Below are positions 9,556-22,245 of a stretch of DNA of 64,000 bases, piece by piece. The notes under the pieces were generated by a model, which saw nothing but the letters and a program-made list of their open reading frames with translations, did not search any database and had not been told where the DNA came from. The DNA is taken from assembly GCA_037127255.1 (NCBI GenBank), contig JBANSL010000018.1, positions 10,327,175 to 10,391,174 of the forward strand. The letters are read 5' to 3'. Within the stretch, counting starts at the first letter, position 1. Each line of letters begins with the position of its first letter. This DNA comes from Persicaria tinctoria (taxonomy: Eukaryota > Streptophyta > Magnoliopsida > Caryophyllales > Polygonaceae). Position numbers and translations under genes: made by a program.

Positions 9556-12500
9556 TTAATTAATTTGTTGATATACCTTGAATCTATTCGTCGACCGGTA
9601 AGGCGATAAACGTACACCAGAGATTCGAGGGCAAAGCCCCCGATAAGTAGAGGGATGGATGTGGCACGGTGGTTTGGTATATTATGTTTCCTATTTCACA
9701 ACTTTATCTTTATCCGTTGGTACGGACTAGGACGGGCTAGGGTTCGCTCCACTCCATCCCACTTTTTTATAAATAAAATGATTGATAAAAAAAATTAAGA
9801 TCAAATTAATTTTGAAAAATCTATTTGTTTATTAAACTAAGGTTTTGTAAATTACTCAAAATATGAGTATAAGAAAACTTGCTACCTAACCCACAAAAAA
9901 TTTAATTTATGGTTTCATGCCTAGTTGTCTAGTTTTGGTCTATATAGAATCTAGAAACCCCTCCCTTCATATCCATCTAAACCCCTTTTTACCTCCTGAT
10001 CAAACCAGTTCTCCTATAGGCATATATACCCTAGAGGTATTCAACAATATTTAACACAATTCAGTTGAATCCCGATTTAGTGACCAGTGGCAGTAACCAT
10101 GGAATTCAGGGACGAGGCTCTTGACCAATAGAGTCCCAAAGGTTTCGGGGTACCCGACCAGCATGCAGGGCTTAGGTCAGGGTCGTGTCAGTTATTTTGA
10201 GGGCCCTTTGTGACATAAAATTAAATTAATTGTATCGATAAATAATTATATAGTTTTAATTTGCTAAATTTATAAAAGGAATCTAGTGTCGCATTCCTTA
10301 AATAAATGAACGAGGGGTTTCCTCCGTCTTGAAGCAAATAGGACATGTTGGGTCATTATCGAGGTTTCTGCGGGTTCATTCCGCATTGGTAAGGAACTTG
10401 TCGTGTTTGGTTTATATTTTTGTTTTGATTACAAGGTCGGTATCCACCCCTGTAAAATAAAAAAGTAAACATTGTGTAAGAGGTTTCCCTCTTCTTATAT
10501 TTTGTTGTTGTATTTGATCTAACCATCGATACGGGACCTTTTAATCCAAAAAAGGATGCCTCGTTTGCTAACGAGCCAGATGAAGCTTAATTGATCCTCC
10601 ATATTTGTTTGTAGACCTCCACAGTCCACATCATCAACAAATTGAAAATTATTGAGGCCCTTGGAGATCGGTCGGGATCACCAGTGAAAGCTAGTGAACG
10701 TTCTCACAACTAGCCTTCCATCAATAGTGAATCCCACACTAGCCTTGTAATAATAGGTGCATAATAAACCATGGAGATTATTGCACCAATTATATCTTTT
10801 CTGCAAATGTACATTGTTGCCACCGGCCAGTTTCCGGAGTTGATAGGAATTTAATTTTTGCTTGTAAATAATCTGTCGATATCAGCTTCTCGACTCAACA
10901 AAAATATTTACCTACTCAAAAAACCAATGTCAACAGGCTGTTTGCAAACAAAAAAGTTTACCGACTCTGAAAGCCAGTATCAAGTATCAATGTCGATCGT
11001 ATACTTAGCTAAAAATTAGTCATACTAATATATATTGACCCGAATAAAGTATACACGCGGAAAATACATTATTTACGCCTTTTAGTTATTAGAGGAAGCA
11101 TTCAATGGTGAATTTGTCCTTGGTAATATGAAAATTAATAAACCTTGTATAACCATTGCATTTTTAATGTGCATGGTTATATTGCCTAAATTCGTTTCGA
11201 TACGGCCTAAAACTTACTGGAAAATATATATATACCAACTACCAAGCTAGTTTATATGTACTAAAATCTAAATGTTATATATATTGCCTAAATTTGATGT
11301 GTGGATTATAACTAGACTAAGTAAGATGGGTAAATAATGTTATGAATATGATGGTAGAATAACAAGTCAGATCCCTAAATGTAAGAGTTAATATTCTGAT
11401 ATGCACAAAGGATGCTTTATGTGTCATACCCACGTAGCAGCAAGAATTAAAAACCCTTCATCCTTAAAGCTACATTAAAAATAAAGGAAGGGAACAATTT
11501 AGTCGTCATACAAAAAGGAACTTGAATTGTAGTTTGATCAGTCTTCAAAGATAACAATTCAAAAATCCCTATATCTTAATTTGATGGTATTAAGTTTGCA
11601 TCTCACTTTGACAAGATATATAACTTATATTGGCCATTCAATTCATAATATTCCTAGTTTGGGACTTGTGAGGTGCCCTTCCATTTTATTTTTTTGAGAG
11701 AAATTCTATGGTACTTTTAGGACTAAATTAGGAGAGGGCAACTTCGAAAGCTGGAGTCTGAATCATCTGTCTCCGATTCTATCTTTTTTCCCCGTCTCCT
11801 CCTACAAAAAAAAAATCTAAAATTTTATTTATTTTAATCTATTTTATAAATTTTTTTCTAATTAAAGTTCACGAGAGGAAAAAGATCGCAAAATAGGGAG
11901 GGGAACAAATTAGAGGACAGAAGATTTGAAGCCTAACACGCATTTCCCATTTTAGCATCTTCAGAGGAAAAGGGAGACTATTCCTAACGTGTGGTTTATG
12001 TTGTGTCATCAACAATGGGTCTTTGGGGGTATGTTTCACTCTTTAGTCTATTATTACTTGATTCTTCTTATGTTATCCACTCTCAATCTCATCATGATTA
12101 GTTTGAATGAACCGTTCGATCTTATATATCTCCTCCTCCCTGTGTTTTATTTTAATAAAAAATGACTAAAAATAAATATCAGTCATTAACTAATATTAAT
12201 ATATACTTTTAAAAATCGCCTAGAGGGTATATATATATACAATTATTCAACATTAAACTAATTTAAATATGATAAAAAAAAATATTCAATTTATTTTAAG
12301 TATGTGACACCATGGCATTATATACTCAAAAATAATTACATTAAACACTACACGACGTGGTGCTACACGTGTCTTTAAATTTTTTAATATTCAGTTGCGC
12401 GCCCCTTTTAAATAAATGAACAAAAAATTGGACGACATTTTTAAAATTGATTTAATATGAAATAATTTATATAACTTTTTATTAATTTTAAATTTTTATA

Positions 12501-13948
12501 TTAATATTATAATACATGGTTGAGTTCATATTTCATGTATTGAGTCTTCACTAGCAAGCAGGGAGAAAAACATCCCTAGAGTTAGATATATGTAACCTCA
12601 ATCATATTTGTAAGATAATTCATAGCTAAAAATATAAATTCCAAGGGTTAAATTTTCACTCTTTTTCCATGGGTATCTAGTGTCTAGATAGCTTGCCTAC
12701 TACCTAAGATTCTAAGCTATGGAGAAAAATGTGATCTTTCTAAAAGCTCGATTGCTAATCTTTCTAAAAGCTCGATTGCTATCTAGAAAACGAGTCCTTT
12801 TTTTCTTTGAACTGGTGTTAGTTTTCAAGATACTTTCACTTTCATAGTGGCTTGCATGGTTTGTGATCAATGGGAGAAGGAATCAAAGGATTTACAAAGG
12901 GTTCTAGGGGTCAACGACCACCTTCTGCCTAAAATATATTCCTTTCGTCATTAAGTTATTGTAGAAGTTGTCTCAAATAGAGTTCTTATTTTCTGTTATT
13001 TGTGAACTTATCGTCGTTGAAGGTGACCTTAGTCCCACCAAAGAGTGGCCATTTTCGTTTTATCTAGACGGTCGAAAATGTCATTTATGATTTTCTTTCA
13101 TGTTACAATCTATTTTGTGTATGGCCCTTATCTTATTTGTTATGGTGTTGTTAATGTTGGAGAATTATTTGTAACACATGAATGCATCTTGTAAAGACTT
13201 CGGTTGCATATTCAGCAGGATGGTTACAAAAATGTACAAGTGAGTGAGGCCGCAATATATTTTTGTGCTAATCTCATTTTTGTTGGAATTCTGTTCATGA
13301 CAAGCTTTGAAAGAAAATTTTGACCTTTGGAAAATCTTTAATTCCTCCAAATCTAAGCAGGGTCTCTTTTATAATTTCTTTGGTTCCTTGTGATTCTGTC
13401 AAGGTCTGAAGTCGTCATAAATTATCCGTATTTACCCACCCTCCAGTAAATGCAATCTTCAAACTCTGCCATGTATTATTGTGTTTAGGATTTTGTGAAC
13501 TATGTTTAGCTGGCAATATCTAGTTTAAAATGTCAGTTTTCTACTGCTTATTTGATCCTGTATATTTATTTACTTTTTTTCCTTTTCATCAATCTTCGTA
13601 TTCAGTAGAAGGGGAACTATTAGTTTTCTTTTAAGTTCATCCGTTAATCTTTCTAGAATCAAATTGTATTTTCTTTTTCAGTTTGACAGGTCAGCCCGCC
13701 AATGAATTCACCTTTAATTTTCGTAAATTTTGTTCACTTTCATAATGCTTGTTTCTTCTTTCTATAACCCTAGGGGCTGACCTTCTATGTAATGTGCTGA
13801 TGGAAGCAAGGACATTTTTCTATAGTGCCTTGTGTATACAGGTATGATTAATTCTCCTTTTTCTAAAGTCAACCACTCAAATAAGAAATACAATACTATT
13901 ATGTAACAAACTTTATATACATTCTCTCTCTATCATGCCCTTTTATTA
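9556..13948. other. AT-rich intergenic DNA, no gene recognised
   Basis: Both strands lack long or family-like open frames. Near 12728-12774 the 23-bp unit ATCTTTCTAAAAGCTCGATTGCT is duplicated in tandem. Near 13784-13842 a short open stretch ends in a GTATGA donor-like site; it might be a stray exon but has no partner I can identify. Confidence 0.5.
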
Positions 13949-13960
13949 TGGTATCAGAGT
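13949..13960 (+). other. Isolated LTR-retrotransposon primer-binding site
   Basis: TGGTATCAGAG, the sequence complementary to the 3' end of initiator tRNA-Met, follows an LTR-like end. No gag or pol sequence follows, so this is a relic of a Copia or TRIM element. DNA from here to 14740 shows nothing else. Confidence 0.4.
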
Positions 13961-14741
13961 TGTGTTTGGCGAGGAAGTTTTTGGGTTAGTTGAAATTGAT
14001 TGGATAGCCAAAAAAGATAGATATTGAAATGAGCGGATAAATTTTTTGATAATCTTGTGTATGGTAAAACTAGCTAATAAAATAGAGTAAAATGAAAACA
14101 TGATGTGTTTATTCATCTGCTTCATCGAGCCAATTACTTAAAGATAGAGAACATATATATCGAGTAAGATTGAGTTAGAGATACATTGAGGGCAAACCGA
14201 TTGCATATAAGTAGAAAAAGAACTTCAATTATTATTGCTCCAAAAAAAAAAAGGCAATTCTAAATGAATTCTTTCAAAAAGCAATTGTGTTTTTCATTTT
14301 TTTTGGACATTCAAAATATGAAATTCCAATTAAGATTGAGATGAGATTAGCTAATGTAGGAGGTTTGTCTAGAGAGCCCTGCACCCTCAAGTTGAAGTGT
14401 AAGGCATCGTCTCATGCTGAACGGATGATCAACTCGATCTCCCGATGATATGAACTCCATTTGGAATTTCTTCAAATAAGCATTCACTTGACTGTGCTTT
14501 TGATTCATCAAACTTCATGAGGAATTTCCTTGAATCTTGAGTTTGCTCGTTCTTAAACAATTTTTCCTTGATATTATATATAGTTTTTAATTTCTTCACA
14601 TGCTTATGAAAATAGTAAAGTGTCTTATATTGTTGATCAGATGGAGGATCATAAAAGGAAGGGATTTTCGGCCTTAAGATTTGGGAAGAAAATCTAAACA
14701 CAATAACTGTGTACGATTTTACGGAAGAGATTTTCGGCCTT

Positions 14742-14955
14742 AGGATTTTTTACTATTAATGTACGCTTTTTTAGAATGATAAAAACTATATAAAATATTT
14801 ACTTTTTAATTTTTTTTTTTATAAATTCAAAATTAATAGTTATAAGTATGAAACTGTTTAAAAATATTATTAAAAAAGTTAATATTTTATATAGTTTTTA
14901 ACACTAAAAAAGCGTGCGTAAATATTAAAACATCAAATTTTAATTGACGAAGGGA
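14742..14955. mobile_element. Stowaway MITE, left tip eroded
   Basis: The right end reads …TTGACGAAGGGAG followed by TA. The left arm starts inside the repeat (TTTTTACTATTAATGTACGC). The arms AAAACTATATAAAATATT and its complement flank the centre. Same family as the copies at 17483 and 55021. Confidence 0.75.
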
Positions 14956-16539
14956 GTATTACACTTGAAGAGGTTGGAATTTTCAAGTAATGTTACTTGG
15001 TTGTCCATTGGAATTTTTAATGTTTATTGTCAAGGAAGGTAAAAACACGCATCGTGGCTAAATGTAAAGTTACCAATAAGGTACAATTCATTTTATGAAT
15101 TGCTCTCATGGAAATGACTTTTTATGTGAAAGGATTTTGATTTTACAACTATTGTTTTGTTCTAGTCCTATCTAATAATCTTCCCGCCTTTTATGTGATA
15201 GGAGTTTTTTTTACCGTTGCTTTTCAAATTAAGAAGGCGTAAGTTGCGAAAATGTTGGGCCGGCCCATTGAGGGTTAATGTTAGATTAAAATCTGGGCTT
15301 GGCAAGTGGTCATTTATAAAATTAAGTGGATTCATTTTCACAAATCAACAGATCCAATTTCAAAAATGTAGATTGGGTCAAATGATGGGCCCTCATTGGT
15401 GTTCATAGTTGAAGAAGAGTGTAGCAAATTGCCTGATTGGTAGATTGGTAGACTACTATACTGATCAGTGATCCCTTCCTACGAGGATTAGACTTGTAAT
15501 AAATGTAAATATATTACTCCTTCCATTCCAAAATATATGGGTTTTTACTTTTCGACGCGTTTCTTAAGTAGTGAAAAAACTCTATGATTTTTTTTAATTA
15601 ATTTTTTTTACATAATTTGATACTTATATGTTCGTTCGGAACTTTTGGGTAATCAATTTTATTAAATTAAATATGTAATTCATGTTATTTATGTATTTCA
15701 AAAAGTATTTTTAGTAAAATTAAATACGATTCAATATATAATCTACTCATTGGCTCGTAAGCAGACTAAACTCATTCAATTTATCATTAATTTCATTGAA
15801 ATTTTGCAATATATTGTTATCAAAATCATACTTGATTCCCTATCTAAAAGATAATTCACGTTATTTGTGTGGTTGTTATTTGTGTCTTTCAAAAAATAGT
15901 TTTCAAAAGAAAGTTTACTACGTATATGATTCAAGTTATAATATTCTCATTGTACTCATCTTTTATTAGTGAGAAATGAGAATTTTGAATTAAAGTCGAT
16001 CATTCATCATTAAATGAGTAAACGAGTAATGATTTACATCAATCTATATGAATATACTATGAGTTGATGACTTTTGGAGTTTTGGGTAATCTAGTAAACC
16101 GACTCTTTTGTGAGTTAATCTTAAATACTGATAAAGTAAGCAAATTATTGCCTATATGAAAATAACTAAACAAGATTACCTTAATCCTCATATATAAATT
16201 CATCTCCGATTATTCGATGAATTAGAATATTCGATGGATGCGAATATTCGATACATTTAAAGTATTCTCTTCATCCCTCATCAAATTTTGGAAAACAAGG
16301 TAATATAAAATTACGAATACAACTTATAAAACTATCATATATTCATAATTTCATATTTTATTCATTACAAATCATTGTCTTTTACGTCTAATTAAAGTTA
16401 TGATTTTATATTTTATTCATTACAAATGATTTGATCAATCACTTTATTTTTGTTAAATAGATTATTACATAAGTAAAATTTTATTTTTGTCTCATTGAAT
16501 TTTATTTTTGTTAATTAGATTATTCATCACCAAAGAAAT

Positions 16540-16830
16540 TTCATAAACTATGAGGAAATGAAAATAAGAGGGAATGCAAATTTATTGAGAGGGAATGAAA
16601 TTTGATGAGGGAAGGAATGAAATTTATTGAGAGGCTAGGGAATCAGATTTGATGAGGGAATGGAGAAAATATAGGAGGGGTGAAATTTATAAATTTGAGG
16701 AGGGAAGGGAGAAAAATATAGGAGGGATGAAATTTGAGGAGGGAATGAATGAAATTTATTGAGAGAGAATCAAATTTGAGGAGGGAAGAAATGAAAGCTA
16801 TTGAGAGAGAATGCACTTTATGCACTAATG
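16540..16830. repeat. Irregular purine-rich tandem repeats
   Basis: Units such as GGGAATGAAATTTGATGAGG and GAAATTTATTGAGAG recur about ten times with variation. They lie inside the DNA that splits the MITE at 15515-17212. Confidence 0.7.
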
Positions 16831-16889
16831 GTTTTAAGTTTTCATTTTGATCAATGAAATTTTCATTTTGATCAATGCACTTTATTCAA

Positions 16890-17105
16890 GTCGGGTTGGG
16901 AGTCGGGTCAATTGGGAGTCGAGTCGGGTTAGAATTTGGGTCGGGTCCGGGTTGAGTCGGGTTTGTCGATCTGTATTCGGGTCAATTCGGGTTTTGGGTC
17001 AACATCAGTCGGGCTCGGTTTCGGTTTCGGGTTATGCATAACGCTAATTTTTCGGGTTCGGTCGGGTTTCGGTTCTGGTGAGTCGGTCGGGTTTCTCGGG
17101 TCGGA
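16890..17105. repeat. GGGTCGGGTT-type simple repeat tract
   Basis: A G/T-rich tract built from degenerate units of GTCGGGTT, GGGTCGGG and TTCGGGTT. Open frames across it are an effect of the repeat, not a gene. Confidence 0.75.
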
Positions 17106-17267
17106 TCAGGAATCGCCAGCAAAAAATTAATTAAATAAAATATTTTATAGAGTTTTTTCGCTCATTAAAAAACGCACCGAAAAGTAAAAGTCCATGTATT
17201 TTGGAACAAAGGTACTATGCTTTATATGTCTTATAATATAAATAATTAACTTTTAACACGCTTTTTC

Positions 17268-17470
17268 TGTCAATTAAAACATGTAATTTACTATTCATGT
17301 TAGAATAATAAAAACTATATAAAATATTAACTTTCTTACATTTGTTTTTTTATAAATTCATTTTTAATAGTAATAAGTGTAAAATTAATTAAAAAGTGAA
17401 TATTTTGCATAGTTTTTAACACCTAAAAAACGTGCGTGAATGGTAAAACGTCAAGTTTTAATTAACGGAG
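17268..17470. mobile_element. Stowaway MITE, imperfect ends
   Basis: The left arm TCAATTAAAACATG…ACTATTCATG and right arm …AAACGTCAAGTTTTAATTAACGGAGGG flank the usual AAAACTATATAAAATATT core. The left tip is degraded. It directly adjoins the next copy at 17483. Confidence 0.65.
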
Positions 17471-17482
17471 GGATAATTAGTA

Positions 17483-17717
17483 CTCCCTCCGTTCCTTAAT
17501 ATTTGTCATTTTCAATTCTGCACGTATTTTAAGAAAGATAAAAACTATATAAAATATTAATTTTTTATTCAATCTTTTTAAATAATATTATACTTATTAC
17601 TACTAAGTATGAAATTATATTAATTTTTTTTTAAAAAATTAATATTTTATATAGTTTTTAGTACCTTAAAGAACGTGCCTAAATAGTAAAATGTCAAACA
17701 TTAAAGAACGGAGGGAG
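17483..17717. mobile_element. Stowaway MITE, complete, 235 bp
   Basis: CTCCCTCCGTTCCTTAATAT at the left and the matching …TTAAAGAACGGAGGGAG at the right, with TA on both sides (17481-17482, 17718-17719). It is one inverted repeat with no coding content. Confidence 0.9.
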
Positions 17718-17719
17718 TA

Positions 17720-17870
17720 TTTTATTAATTTTTTTTGAAATAATTTATTAATAAGTATAATATATTATTTTAAGAAATTAAAAAAAAAGTTAGTATTTTA
17801 TAAAAAATTTAGCTCCTTAATAAACGTGTTAAAGAAGGCAAACGACCTATATATTTTGAGACAAATATAC
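17720..17870. mobile_element. Stowaway MITE half-copy
   Basis: The right half of the same MITE type (TAGTATTTTATA…AGCTCCTTAATAAACGTG) lies directly behind the complete copy. No good right terminus is left. Confidence 0.5.
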
Positions 17871-18050
17871 TACTCTATGACTATTTTTAGTCGTAAATAG
17901 TGGTTTAGTTCCCTTGATAATGGGCAAGTTCTATAAGAGAGTTAAAATACTCCCTCACAAGAACGATACTTCATTTAATGATTTTAGTTATTCTATAGAA
18001 TCTTACAATTACGTGGTTTAATTCTTAAAATTCTTAAAACAATATTTCGA

Positions 18051-18772
18051 CTAATATTATTCCCGCGTCATGACACGTTTTTTTTTTAAATTAAAATATT
18101 ATATATACAAATATTATAAAATATTAATAAATGTTAAGATAAAAATCATAAAAAACTTTACAACAAATGTATCTTACAATTATATCAGAATTAAATTTTT
18201 TTTAAATCTTATCTAAAGTATAATACATAAATATAGACATTTTAAATTACTCAGTAATAATAATATCAATATCATTATAACATTGTTTAAATGTGATGTG
18301 TCATAATCAATAGTTATATTTAATGTTTTGAATTAAGCTCAATAGTTATTAAATAAATTTGAATTGAGCCCAATGGTTATATTAGATTGAATTCAATGTT
18401 TTGAATTAAGCCCAATAGTTAGTAAAATTAAAGAAAAAAAGAGAATTAAAGGAAAAGGTAGAAAAAATGAGAATTAAATAAAATCAAAGAAAAATGGCAA
18501 AAAAAAAAATTGATTAGTCAAAACTCCTAAAATGCCTCTAAGATTGACACATCATCCTAAACTCTTCTAAATTAAGAGTTTATATAGATATAGATATAGA
18601 TAGTTAGTAAAATTAAAAAAAAAAGAATTAAAGGAAAAGGAAGAAAAAATGAGAATTAAATAAAATCAAAGAAAAATGGCAAAAAAAAATAAATTGATTA
18701 GTCAAAACTCCTAAAATACCTCTAAGATTGACAAATTATTCTAAACTCTTCTAAATTAAGAGTTTATATAGA
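18051..18772 (-). mobile_element. Helitron-like element with duplicated 5' end
   Basis: On the minus strand the element starts TCTATATAAACTCTTAATTT preceded by A, as Helitrons do. It ends with a 14-nt palindrome, CGTGTCATGACGCG (18064-18077), nine bases before TTAG|T, close to the CTRR|T rule. A block of about 185 bp at the 5' side (roughly 18415-18600) is repeated at 18601-18773, so the 5' end is present twice. No Rep/helicase gene, so it would be non-autonomous. Confidence 0.5.
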
Positions 18773-19189
18773 TTCTGATGACTTTGGTGGTAAGATAATA
18801 CAATTTCATACATATTTGATTTTATGCCCCTAGATTAATTAAGATGAGTGTGCTTTTTTGAAGTAGATCGTCAACAAATAACAAGTAGCTTAAGATGAGT
18901 GTGCTTTACTCTCTCGGCTACCTAGTGCCTCAATAATTCAATCTACCTAAGATTGGTGTATATAAATATATGGTTAATGCCAATAATTAATAAAATATCA
19001 ACATATAAATTCAATGGATCGAGTTTATATATCTCAAAATCAACTAATTCGTACTACAGTATGATGAATATATATCATCCCTCAAATTATTCTTGCTTCC
19101 CTTTTTCAATCGATTGTGTGTCGTCTCATAATATTTATCCACTTTTTTTTTGTCATATAATATTTATTTAGCCACTCTTAACGTTGAGT

Positions 19190-19561
19190 ATATGTCATCG
19201 GGACTGGTTGGGGTCATAATTGCCCTTTCAAGGCGACTATGTATCAGAGAAGTTTCCTTAGAGTTTCGTTCGCACTACAAATAGGAGAAGAGTCTTACTG
19301 TACCATTAACCCGCGATATTACTTCTTGGTGGTGCTTGACTTCGTTCTTTGTCAACGTCTTCCACTTGGGTTAGGTACTTAGGTTTAGGTTTGTTTAGTT
19401 TGTTCGGTTGCAGAATTCGTTTTTGCTTGTTCACTGCACCTTGTTTTGTTCTTATTGTATGTTTAGGCGGTCTCCATCTACCGATTCGTCAACCTCTTGA
19501 GAATTCGATTGATCTGTTCGATCTCAAATATTTTACTTTATTAAAATAAAATATGTCATCG
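19190..19561 (+). mobile_element. RT-less retroposon (family R), 350-bp truncated copy
   Basis: An 11-bp TSD, ATATGTCATCG, lies at 19190-19200 and 19551-19561. The body (19201-19550) ends in an A-rich tail. Its last 200 bp match the 3' end of the larger copy at 49395-50542: a CACTAC block, a TTGGTGGTGCTTG block and a final run ending in TTTTACTTTATTAAAA. No RT is encoded, so it must have been copied by LINE machinery in trans. Confidence 0.75.
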
Positions 19562-19773
19562 TATGAAGGAAGTGTACAAACCTTTTTGGGGGCTTTATCA
19601 CACCAAAAATATAAAATATTGAAGATCCTTTGCAACAAGGAAAATCAAACTTCTATATTAATTTAAATACACATGAAGATTATACCAAAACTCAAAGATC
19701 AAAAAAAAAGAAGAAGAAAAATTCAAGATTAGGTGATCAGATCGAAAATAGCCTAATCTCCATATCATTACTA

Positions 19774-20078
19774 CTCCCTCCGTCCAAAAATACATTGCTT
19801 TTTAGGCTCGGGCACGCGAATTAAGGAATCTATTTTACCTCTTAATTTTCCTCATCATTAGTATATTAAAGGTTAAAAGTTAAAACCTTTCATTATCCAT
19901 ATTAAGGTAAATTATGGAAGTTGAAGAGTTTTCTTTAATTTTCCAAGAGTTTTCTTTATTTTAACAAAGTAAAAAATGTACTTTAGAGGTAATAATTACT
20001 ACCTACACATCTAAAAGTCCATGTATTTCCGACAAAATTTCGAGGCCTAAAAGGTCATGTATTCTTGGACGGAGGGAG
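19774..20078. mobile_element. Stowaway-like MITE, second family (305 bp)
   Basis: Starts CTCCCTCCGTCCAAAAATAC, ends …ATTCTTGGACGGAGGGAG, with TA on both sides. Its inner sequence (AAAAGGTCATGTATTCTTGG and a Pu/Py-poor centre) is shared with copies at 30333 and 50652 and differs from the hairpin family at 2030 or 17483. Confidence 0.85.
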
Positions 20079-20091
20079 TATTATTTACTCG

Positions 20092-20358
20092 CTCTGTTTC
20101 TGTTTCAAAATAAAAGTCGCTTGATTTTTATCACGTTTTTTGAGGTAAAAACTCTATAAAATATTATTTTTTTAATCAATTTTTTTTCCATAAATTGATA
20201 CTTATTAGTAATAGGTATCAATTTATGAAAAAAATTTGATTAAAAAAAATAATATTTTATAGAGTTTTTACCTCCTTAGAAAACGTGAAAAAAGTCAAGC
20301 GATTTTTATTTTGAAACAGCCCAGGAAGAAAAAAATCGTCTAGGCCTTCTCTGAAGGG
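20092..20358. mobile_element. Stowaway MITE, 267 bp
   Basis: A long inverted repeat with AAAACTCTATAAAATATTAT near the left and its complement near the right. The outer ends read CTCGCTCTGTTTCTGTTTC and …TCTCTGAAGGGAG. Some 35 bp of extra sequence lie in the right arm. Confidence 0.7.
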
Positions 20359-20782
20359 AGTATTAATTAAGGTGTGCTACAGAAAGCCGACTTTGAAAGT
20401 GGAACCACTTGTTGATCACTAAGATAATACTGACAATTAATTAGCCATCACTTAATTATCATAAATCAAAGCAATCGCCCATCACCATTAAATAATTTTA
20501 TATAAATATAGATATACAAATAATCGATGTACAACATTAAATTAATTATTTTTTTTGGTGAGAAAACGAGAGTATGCTCTCTGAATTAAACAACACAAGA
20601 AACAACAATGCGGGCTACGAACAAGTGAGGCGGGGAGTAGTCCTTCTCCTAGCGTCTTCCTCGACAAATAACGAAATACCCTCGGACGGGTTAGGAAAAG
20701 AATGGAAACCAAAAGGAAAGGACGGAGCAAGAGTAGCAAGGGAGTCCGCGGTTGAATTCGCTTCCCTGAAGACATGGCGAAG

Positions 20783-21280
20783 CTAGATATCCCAATCCCG
20801 TCGGAGAAAGCCTTGGCACTGAAGAACCAGGCTAGAGAGGGGCTGACCCGAATTGATAACCCCCTTGATCAGAGTAACCGCCAGTAGTGAATCTGTCTCA
20901 AACAACACCTTTCGAAAGCCTTTATCCCAGGCTAGCCGAAGCCCGTCGTATATCCCCCAGAGCTCAGCCATCGGGACTGAGCACAGACCAACATTACGGA
21001 CGAATCCTTCAATCCAGCGCCCCTCCTCGTCATGGATGACACCCCCCGCAGTGGTCAGGCCCTCGCCGTTCACTGCGCCATCGGAATTAACTTTCACCCA
21101 TCTGCTAGGGGGTTTGTCCCATGAAATCAACACAATGGATTGATTAGAAGAATTGCGCCTTGGCGCCGAATCTCTCCAAGCTTTAACATACTCCTTGGTT
21201 CTGTCATTGATGAAGGCTCCTTTGTCGATCCAGGCGTCCTTGTTGTTGAAAGCTTTATCGTTCCTCCACCTCCAGCTAGC
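20783..21280 (-). pseudogene. LINE RNase H (RVT_3) domain
   Basis: Reads KPPSRWVKVNSDGAVNGEG, AGGVIHDEEGRWIEGFVRN, AELWGIYDGLRLAWDKGF and LFETDSLLAVTLI. The DGA, E (MAELW) and D (ETDS) are the acidic residues expected of RNase H. The upstream segment 21134-21280 is in the same frame. Beyond 20783 lies the 3' UTR and A-tail. Confidence 0.9.
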
Positions 21281-22245
21281 TCAGTCCAGCCCTCCTTCCT
21301 TTCTCTCTCGGCTCATCAAGTTGCTTCTCAGCCAGTCTGCGAACGGAGCACGAAAGAAATTAGTAGCGCCCCTACAATTAGCTCTCCACATACCTTGAAT
21401 GCAGCAGCAGTCCCGGAATAGGTGCGCCAGTGTTTCTGGCTGATCCAAGCACGTCGAACAGCCATCGTTGATTGCCATGTGCCGCCGTTTCCTCTCCACA
21501 TTTGTGAGGATAGCCCCTTTGATCAACATCCACACGAAGCTGCGGATTTTCTCGGGTACATTTAGCCTCCAAATCTTCTTATAAACCTGCAAGTCCACAT
21601 CACAAAGATTAGTAGTACCTATAACCAGTTCATAGGCATCGCTAATGGAGTATTGCCCATCAGCGGAGCCCTTCCAAGTGAGGGTATCCTGGACGGAACC
21701 ATCCTCCACAATAGCAACAACAGCTAGTTTCATCAAGTCCCTCGCCGGCGGCATAGGGGAAATGGCACTCCAATTCCATCCGACGCTGTTGATCCAGTAG
21801 TCCTTTACAAGCCTATCTTTCGCTCCCCCGGGCATAGCTCCTGGTGCCACATCTAGCAGCCTCCCTTCACCAAGCCAACTATCGAGCCAAAAACGAATAG
21901 CAGCTCCATCCCCCAACATCCACCGAGAGCCAAGACGAACAACCGCTTCTAGGCCTGTCAACAAACTAGCCCAGACCGCCGAAGGGTTGGATACGGTCAC
22001 GCCTGGATTCCTTGTGTACTTCGTCTGCAAAATAGCACTCCATATGTCAGAATAATTGCTAGACAAAAACCGCCAAGCCAACTTACCTGAGATTGCCATG
22101 TTCAGGTCACTCATTGAACGCAGGCCAAGGCCACCAACCCTTCTAGGCTTGCACAGCTCCTCCCAGGCCACCAAGTGGATCCGCCTATGCCCATCTCCAT
22201 CGCCCCACATAAAGCTCCTGCATAACCCATCGATCTTATCACACA
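21281..22245 (-). pseudogene. LINE RT C-terminus plus zf-RVT, duplicate unit 1
   Basis: From the junction the frame reads CDKIDGLCRSFMWGDGDGHR, then the same RT tail and zf-RVT as unit 2, with the Trp codon that unit 2 has lost. It ends at a TGA at 21281-21283. Directly after the stop the same frame carries on with SWRWRNDKAFNNKD and joins the RNase H part, so only this nonsense codon separates them. Confidence 0.9.

Larger units (their letters stand above)
15515..17212. mobile_element. Stowaway MITE split by a 1.5-kb insertion
   Basis: The left arm (15515-15630) begins ACTCCTTCCATTCCAAAATA and has the usual GTGAAAAAACTCTATGATTT block. The matching right arm (about 17122-17212) contains TTTTATAGAGTTTTTTCGCT and ends in a degraded GGAACAAAGG. 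Between them lie about 1.5 kb that do not belong to the MITE. I could not define the inserted element's ends. Confidence 0.65.
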
